Below are positions 56,965 through 64,000 of a DNA stretch of 64,000 nt, one piece after another. Every line of letters starts with the position of its first letter. Position 1 is the stretch's first letter. The DNA is from Hyperoodon ampullatus (lineage: Eukaryota > Chordata > Mammalia > Artiodactyla > Ziphiidae): positions 54,402,516 through 54,466,515 of the forward strand of contig OX457068.1 of assembly GCA_949752795.1 (NCBI GenBank), read 5' to 3'. The notes under the pieces were generated by a model. That model saw only the letters and a program-made list of their open reading frames with translations. It ran no database searches and was not told where the DNA came from. The position numbers were made by a program, and so were the translations under genes.

Positions 56965-58900
56965 TTGTTTTTTAACTAGTAAGTAAGGAAAAGGAAAAGA
57001 GGCAGAGAATACTGAGAAAGGGAATCTCTCTTATTTCTCCTGTGTCAGTTTGTATATGTGGCCCAGATGTGTGAGTATATTTTAATGGAGAAATTTCTAG
57101 ATCATGCCAATATTTGCATTATTTACATGCCTATGTCTATAGGCAGAAAATATGGTGTTCCTTAATGCTTTTGCCCTTCCACTGTGGTCAAATCACTATC
57201 TTCAATTGATTTTTATCATTCTAGTGTCTATTTTTATCCCCCAAGCTTGGAAAGCTTGGAAAGGTGTTGGAAGATTTGACTCAGTATCTACTAATAGTTT
57301 CATCATCTAGTTTATGTACCTGGTTTATAAGTCAACCGTGGAAAGAAAAGAGAAAAAAATGGAAACAGAAAATTAAGAAGTAAATAAGAGAGTTACTGAT
57401 TGGGGCTGACTTCATGGACATCAACTTTTCTCATTTTTTTGTTTGTTTGTTTTGTTGTTATTTGTTTGTTTTATTGGCTTGGAGGAAATATCATTTGAAG
57501 AGGAATTTTAAGATTTGCTCCAAAACATAACCTGGCTTCCCTTGGCCATAAAGAAGGCAACTGGTTCACATGTTTATATTTAATATATTTTAAAGACATA
57601 ATAACCTCCCTGAAGTTCCCCCATTTTATATAGGAGGAAATTGCACTGAGCTTTTCCACACAGTTAAAGGTAGTTGATATATTCTCTATTCCCTACACAT
57701 ATGTTTAGTTTCCTCATGAGATGACCAAAGACTTTGGACTTCCCTGGAATGTGTCAACAATGATCTAGGCAAAGTCCAGTGAATATGGCAAGAGTGGGTA
57801 CTCTCACTCAAAGAGAAAATAATTGGGTCATCCATGAAATCATACTTGAGTTTCAGTACTACATATGTCCCAGACTCATTCTTCAGAAAGAAGAGTTCCA
57901 TATCATGCAAAGATTAATGAATACGATGATAAAAATAGGATTGTTCTGCATAAAACTATCAGTTATCCAATCAGGGGAGGGGAATTTTAAGACCATTTCT
58001 AATCAATGAGAAGCACCAATCTGTCTGTCAATTTAATTTCCCTGGGAGAGTGTATCACATGACATTCTTAATATATCTTCAGAGCATAGTACATTTCTTT
58101 GGAGTCCAGCTTAGCTCAATTTCTTTATGAATTTATACTAGGCACTTTTGTGCTTTTGGGAAGCACATTGAGTGATGCACACGGATGCCATTTTGTGTTT
58201 AATAGGTATTCAGCATCCATTCATTCCTCTTTCTTATGTATTCTTCTATATTACAGGTTCCAAAAAACCTAAGGACAATATAGCCCACATTTCCTTGAAG
58301 CGAAATTTCTAGGGAAAATTAACTCCTTCTAATGAGATGCACATGAGTAAGACTGGAAGTCAGAAGTGAGATGAGGCCACCTTCCTGCTGCTGTGGCCCT
58401 TTCTTTTAGTTATCAAGGCTGGAAAGTGGGAGCTTATCTGACTCAGCATCTGAATTTTAAGTCTCTTAATATCATCAATGTTAAGAGACAATTGGACCAG
58501 TAGTGTGGCAGTTATTCCAGTATTAAACCATCAGCCTCAGCTTTAGTGAGGTACATTTATGAATGCATTGGCTTCCTTTTTTGGCTTTCTGATTCCTTGA
58601 TCAGCTCTCTGGGGAGAATGTTCTTGAACTCAATAGTGTCAGTGGTGCTGCCCTTTATTGTCTTTCTGGATGCTTTGTTTATTCAAATTCAACCCTACCT
58701 CCTTGTAGCTGATTCACAAGCTAATAATGATAAAGCCTTTCTTGGCCTTATGCTGGGAGTCCCCCAAAATGGTGACTTGTGTTCATAGATAATGATACTT
58801 AGCTATGCTCCAATTCTAGAGATTATTTTTTTCAGCAATGAATTCATTGGATAACACATTTTTCTGAGATGTTATTAAGACAGTTTTGAATAAATTGACA
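56965..58900. other. Unassigned intergenic DNA
   Basis: 57435-57475 is a GTTTGTTT-type low-complexity stretch. No gene recognised. Confidence 0.4.
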
Positions 58901-58904
58901 AGGC

Positions 58905-59500
58905 CTCTTGCTATCATGCAGTTGCATTTTAGTAAGGAAAACAAAAAAAAAACAAAACATATTTATAAACAAATAGGATAAATTTAGAGATAAATGACAA
59001 AATGAAAATTAAGCAGTGTGATATAAGAGGGTTGTTTAAATTGGGGGTGATTGAGCTGAGATCTGAAGGATAAGTAAAAGATAGGCATGTAAAATTCTAA
59101 GCAGAAAGCATGCCACTTGAAGGACTAGTAAGTACAATCATTGTAAGATATGAACAGGCTTGATATGTTTGGACAAACAGAGGAGTCAGTGAGTCTGGAA
59201 AGTGGTGAGTGAGGGAGAGAGTTTTACAAGATAATGTTGGAGAAACTTGTAAGGCCAGATGACATAAGATCTAAAAGGCTATGATTGGAAGGGGAAATAT
59301 AATTTAAAGATGGAAAGCCATCACATTTCTCAGTAAAGGAAGTAATACAATGATATTTACTGTTTAGTAAGATTTTTTAAGCTGATTAAGTGAAAATGGA
59401 CTGTAAATATATTCACTAGTGGAAGAAGGGATACAAGAAATTAATGGAGTTCTTGCAGGAGTCTAGGCAATTTGTGACAATGACCTAGACCAGAGGGTTG
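58905..59500 (-). repeat. Ancient L2-class repeat, antisense
   Basis: 'gattgagctgagatctgaaggataagtaaaagatagg', 'ggaaagtggtgagtgagggagagag', 'aaggccagatgacataagatctaaaaggctatgattgg', 'gatggaaagccatc' and 'agttcttgcaggagtctaggcaatttgtgacaatgacctagaccag' follow an old mammalian dispersed repeat that I associate with L2 3'UTR sequence. The class is fairly likely, the exact family uncertain. Confidence 0.5.
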
Positions 59501-59525
59501 TCGTGGATGCTAAAGAAAAAAAAAA

Positions 59526-59526
<1 letters not shown>

Positions 59527-59573
<47 letters not shown>
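59527..59573. repeat. (TA)n dinucleotide microsatellite, ~23 copies
   Basis: A pure TA run preceded by an A-rich stretch, directly beyond the ancient repeat above. Confidence 0.97.
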
Positions 59574-59579
<6 letters not shown>

Positions 59580-59774
59580 TGACATAGGTTGCTTTAGCTC
59601 AAATAGTTGGATAAACAGTGGTGTGGTTTGTTGAGATAGAAAAGACTCAGGAAGCAAAAGATTTGGAGAGGTAAAGAAAACAAGACAATTTGGAGGGGAA
59701 AAATAGACAAAAAAGCAGGTGGTAAAATGATCTAAGTGTTCTTTCAATGTTCCACTGTCTACAGTTATTATACA

Positions 59775-59985
59775 CATGAGCTTGGGAACTAAGCATCTAT
59801 TAGTTCAAATCCTAAAACACTAAAAGTTCTCTTGCCTTGGGCAATTTACTTATCTCTTCTAATCTCAATCCTTTCCTCTGGAAACTATGATAAGAATACC
59901 TACTGTACTGCATGTAGATTTTCTAAGGATTTGATAATATAATGGATGTAAATCACATAGCAGATGTTTGGTAAATAATAACAAA
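59775..59985 (+). repeat. MIR SINE
   Basis: 'gttcaaatcctaaaaca', 'ttgccttgggcaatttacttatctcttctaatctcaatcctttcctctggaaactatgataagaatacctac', 'gatttgataatataatggatgtaaatcacatagcagatgtttggtaaata' is a near full-length MIR. Confidence 0.72.
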
Positions 59986-59989
59986 CAAA

Positions 59990-60768
59990 CTTTCTTTTCT
60001 GGGTCCATGACAAATTAGATACTCTGAACACCTATACTACTTAAAGCAACTAAAGTTCTTAATGAAATATCTTTTCAAATTCATTTTCAAATGTGTTACT
60101 AAACTGACAAGAAATCAAGACAAGTTCAAAAGTCAAAACACAAAATAAAAGCTGAACTACAGTGAAATAAATTTGCTTTCAAATGGGCTTTTGGTGGACC
60201 TTAGTGTCTTTGAGCTCCCATTTTGATCTTCTGAGGAGGCAACTGAAAGGAGACATTGCCTATAGTCCATGGAACAAGGGTGATCTATGCCTTCTGCATA
60301 AAACCAGACCTCAAAGGGTAAAGAATTGACCCATTCCATAGGAATGTCCAACAAAGAACCACTCTCAGTTTCACTTTGATGCTGGATTGAAGAGGGAAAA
60401 TAAAAATCTCCCCTGGGGTTTGTAATGTTAAATAAACCTTTCTATGAACTTCTGGATCATGATCTAAATTTCATGTGCCTGTCACCTGAAATACCTCAAA
60501 TTAGTCTTTATATTACAATGGTGTGCCACGTTGGTTAAGTCAACCAGCTGAAGCAAAATGAATCCTCTGTGAGAGCATGTGCTTTCAGCCAATTTCAGGA
60601 TTCCTACAGAAAAACATTCAATGGACATGAGCCCCCAGTCAAAAGTCTTATTAGATAGTAGCTATTATCATTATGACATCATGACAGCAAAACAGGATCT
60701 TGTCCGATTTGGCCACAGGGTTCCAACCCATATAGGGAAATGCTCTCTTGATCTCACTTTTCATTTTT
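59990..60768. other. Unassigned intergenic DNA
   Basis: No gene or named repeat recognised. Confidence 0.4.
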
Positions 60769-60771
60769 TTG

Positions 60772-61362
60772 CCTTTTTAAAAAATTTTATTGAAATATAG
60801 TTGATTTACAATTTTGTGTTAGTTTCAGATGTACGGCAAAATGATTCAGAATATATATATGATATATGTTTATTTATTTATTTATTTATTTATTTGTTTA
60901 TTTATTTATTTATTTATTTTTGTGGATATTTTTCCCTTATAGGTTACTATAAGATATTGAGTATAGTTCCCTGTGATATACAGTAAGTCCTTGCTGGTTA
61001 TCTATTTTACATATAGTAGTGTGTATATTTTAATCCCAAACTCCTAATTTATCCCTCCCCCTCTTTTCCCCTTTGGTAACCATTAAATTTCTTTTCTATG
61101 TCTGTGAGTTTATTTCTGTTTTGTAAGTAAGTTAGTTCATTTGTATTATTATTATTTTATATTCCACATATAAGTGATATCATATGATGTTTGTCTTTCT
61201 CTGTTTGAGTTACTTCACTTAGTATGATAAACTCTAGGACCATCTCTATTGCTGCAAATGGCATTATTTCATTCTTTTTTATGGTTAATATTCCATTGTG
61301 TATAGAGACCATATCTTCTTTATCCATTCATCTGTTGATGGACATTAGGTTGCTCTTAGATG
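60772..61362 (-). mobile_element. L1 3' end (artiodactyl-type), antisense, 5'-truncated
   Basis: Starts with T-rich TTTTTAAAAAATTTTATTG on the plus strand (the A tail of the minus-strand element), then 'atagttgatttacaattttgtgttagtttcagatgtac', 'tagttccctgtgatatacagtaagtccttgctggttatc', 'tgctgcaaatggcattatttcattcttttttatgg' and 'tatccattcatctgttgatggacattaggttgct'. This is the reverse complement of an L1 3'UTR plus the ORF2 C-terminus. 5'-truncated, about 590 bp, inactive, older than L1-A and L1-B. The (TTTA)n at 60869-60920 grew inside it. Confidence 0.9.
60869..60920. repeat. (TTTA)n microsatellite, ~13 copies
   Basis: A TTTA run with one TTTG interruption, located in the antisense L1 3'UTR. 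Confidence 0.95.
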
Positions 61363-61364
61363 TC

Positions 61365-63475
61365 TCTTCATTAACTGCAAACCTAACCCATGAGTCCTCC
61401 TTCCAGCCTGGTCTTCTACTTGCTCTGACTCTGAGTGAGTTCTGCCTGCAACCATTGAGTTATACAGCTCAGAAGGCTCAGCCTCAGAGCTCACACAGCA
61501 CCCACTGCTACCCACTTCATTCCCTCACTCTCTGGGGGGATGTTCTGAAATACTCTCCAAAAATCTATTCCTTCACACCTATTCTACTTGCCATTGTACA
61601 GTCATCATGTAGTGTCTGCCCCATAACAAATTTTAAAGAAATATTTGCCAAAGATATGAAAACAATCCCTGAGGTTGGCAAGCTGAAGACTGAACACAAA
61701 GAAAGAATCGGCTTGTGACCATTCAGTGACTAAAATAGGTTTAGTTAAAGACCAGTGTTTCTTTATAAAACTATGGTAGTCCCAGCATTCAGGAGGCACT
61801 ACTTTGAGAGAAGAAATTCATTTTGTGCCTTTAAATATTCATAACAACTGAGTCAATGACTGAATTGATCCCTTATTTAGATTCTCTAGAGAACCACATT
61901 TCAATCATTGATGAGAATTTGCCATGGATACTCTCTTATTTTGGAAATAGCAGCTTCTGTCAGCTACACCTTGAGTTATGATCTGTCTTTTACTGACTTG
62001 TTTATAGAAGGAAAGCTCCTTGGGGCAAGAACTTTGTTGTTATTCAGCACTATTCAAGCTAAACTCTTTCATGTTGGGTATACTAGTGACACTTTACAAA
62101 GAACAACAACAAAAATAGTATCAGCTCACCTTAGTTAATTCATCTAATTCCATTAATAATTAATTTTAATTTTGTTTAATTAAAGTTATAAAGTGGGCTG
62201 AGATGAAGATAGAGTGTGACTGGTTTAAACCAAAGAAGCTTAGAGCACCACAAGTACCCGAGGTGCCCACACCTGGAATCCCCAAACATGCTCTTCCTTT
62301 ATTAATTTATCTGGCAATATTACTAAGCCATGCTTAAATTTATGGCTAAATTACAGAATTTCAAGGATTTTGAACTTCAAGAAGTTCAAATATAAAATAT
62401 TGATTTGACTGAAAGATGAAAAATTTCTACCAGACACAAACTTGGACCTTTATCAGTATTTTTTGGTGTCTATGTCTAATTAGAAAGAGGGTTGCTCCAA
62501 AATCAAATTGGGTGAGGTAAGCAGCAGGCAGAATATGTGTCTGAACATGACTGATGGTTCACATATTAAATGAAGAATGTAGACCTCTATTTATTCTATT
62601 TTTCATATTGCAGATTCTGGCTCTGTAAGTGGTTTATTTTCAGACCAACCTATACCAGTCCTTGCCATGGAGAACTGGCACTACATAGAGAAACACTTTT
62701 ATATGTATAAAGACATTGTCCTTTCAGTCAAAATAATAGATGGCTTCTATTTAATTATCCCTTTATACTTTCAAGGAATTTTTCTTTCTTACATCAACTG
62801 TTTCAAGAGCATAATCATGTTACTAGCTCCATTGAGTGTACATAAATGGACAAAGAATCATAAAGAAAGTAAGTAGAACCCAAGCAGGAAGTTACATTAG
62901 TAATGTGACTTCTTGCTATGTGAAACCCAGTCATCACTGCAGAACTGCCCATTGCTCTTCCCCAAGGGATCCTCAGTCCAGAGACATAACTTTCCAAGGA
63001 TGCTTTGTTACCCCTCCCTCAATCTGAGAGTCCCCATTTGTCTTCTTTCTCTTCTGTCAAGGTGCCTGAAGCCACTGGATACCAGGTAAATATGTTGTAA
63101 ATATGTCATTACCTTTAACCTTACCAGTCCTATGCAAACAAGCATATGCAAATGCATGCACACACAAGCACACACACACTCCTGGATGTACATATGGAAT
63201 TTTCAGTATAAACTTCATACTTACTTACCTTTCACCCTCCAGATACACAATAACAAAGTCCAAGAACTTCTGTTTTTGTAACACTGATATAGAAAAAGTA
63301 AGTGCTTAGACATAACATTAGGTAGCATTTTGCCTTTATGAGACCACTAACTTGTTTAATCAACTATATGGATGGAACCCTTTAACACATTGGTGTGAAC
63401 TTTTGCAAAAACCAAAACCAACAGAGGCTCTGAGATGTTGAAGAAAATGAAGTTAACTTGACATCACAGCCTTCC
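61365..63475. other. Unassigned intergenic DNA
   Basis: A 164-codon open frame at 61224-61718 starts inside the antisense L1 and runs into non-L1 DNA; its composition suggests chance. 63140-63180 is a short ACAC-rich simple repeat. No exon evidence. Confidence 0.4.
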
Positions 63476-63479
63476 TTCT

Positions 63480-63628
63480 GTGATAACTGGCTGTGTGTTT
63501 TCTCTTTCTTTCTCTTGGTTTCTTCTCTAAGATAAAAAAGAAAGAAAAAAGGAAAAACAAAATAAAGGAAATTTAAACTAGATGACCTCTAAGGTCTATT
63601 CTAGCCTGAATATTCTGTGATCCAATGA
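63480..63628 (+). repeat. MIR3 SINE fragment
   Basis: 'gataactggctgtgtgttttctc' through 'aaactagatgacctctaaggtctattctagcctgaatattctgtgatcc' follows the MIR3 order (actagctgtgtgaccttgg...ctagatgatctctaaggtcccttccagctctgacattctgtgattc), with an A-rich insertion at 63530-63570. Confidence 0.68.
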
Positions 63629-63629
63629 G

Positions 63630-64000
63630 GAAAAACTTTCAGTTCCTCACAGAATGGGAGACACATTCTTTAAGAGCCTCTAAATGGATCTGAAAGTGGT
63701 TCTTGGAAATAGAGTCAGTATATTTGCAGTCCTGCCTGAGGGCAGAATAGGTCTTTTACACCTTGAAAAAGGTGAGTTTGGACTAAGCAGCCCTTGAAGT
63801 TGGCACAGCTACCATGCACCCAGGATACTATGCAGTTGGTAACTCACCTTGTTTCCAGAGAAAATTATTCCTGGAGTGTTCTTTTCGTACTGAAATTCTT
63901 TTTATAAATTCCCTGATTTTTCAAATCTTGCCCTTTAAAGGAAGCAAAAATAAAACAATAAAACCATAACAGCTGTTTGCCAGAGTTGCAAACTTTGGAC
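63630..64000. other. Unassigned intergenic DNA
   Basis: No gene or named repeat seen up to the end of the window. Confidence 0.4.

Noticed and set aside
61224..61718. 164-codon plus-strand open frame
   Set aside because: Its first part is antisense L1 sequence and the rest is non-L1 DNA. No domain or start context was recognised, so it is most likely a chance frame.

Overview
This window reads as a stretch of mammalian nuclear DNA that carries no recognisable host gene. I found no exon, CpG island, rRNA, functional tRNA or CRISPR array on either strand. The organism is most likely a cetacean (whale, dolphin or porpoise), or at least a close cetartiodactyl. The evidence is two tRNA-Glu-derived SINEs of the whale CHR type (16257-16477 on the minus strand, 54558-54782 on the plus strand) and long L1 elements that match my recollection of the cetacean L1 family. 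No ruminant-type BovB or Bov-tA repeats were seen. Repeat family names come from recalled consensus sequences, not from a search.

Layout. 1-3261 is mostly unique sequence with a perfect 36-bp tandem duplication at 811-882. 3262-9755 is a nearly complete sense-strand L1 (here L1-A) with 5'UTR, ORF1, ORF2 and 3'UTR, broken by stops and frameshifts. 9756-23289 is old sequence with MIR, MER5-like and LTR remnants, a complete solo ERVL-type LTR (12471-13139, 5-bp target duplication) and a young SINE. 23290-29107 is an L1-in-L1 nest: an older ORF2 fragment (23290-24152) interrupted by a second L1 (L1-B, 24153-29084) that has a full 5'UTR but has lost about 2.2 kb of ORF2, including the reverse transcriptase. 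29108-64000 is ancient-repeat territory (L2, MIR, MIR3, L1M, MaLR and ERV LTRs) with several long AT, TG and pentanucleotide microsatellites, one SINE with perfect target duplications, and an old minus-strand L1 3' end (60772-61362).

The strongest observation comes from comparing the two L1 5'UTRs. L1-A lacks an 860-bp segment that L1-B retains. The missing segment begins with GTAAGA directly after AG and ends in AG, so the deletion ends fall on an excellent splice donor and a plausible acceptor. L1-A therefore looks like a retrotransposed copy of a spliced L1 RNA (a SpIRE-type element). A 5-bp AAAAG repeat at both ends leaves microhomology-mediated deletion as the alternative.

None of the L1 copies looks able to move: each ORF has several inactivating changes. 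The sequences do not form a pathway. The window is a record of successive insertion, nesting and decay.
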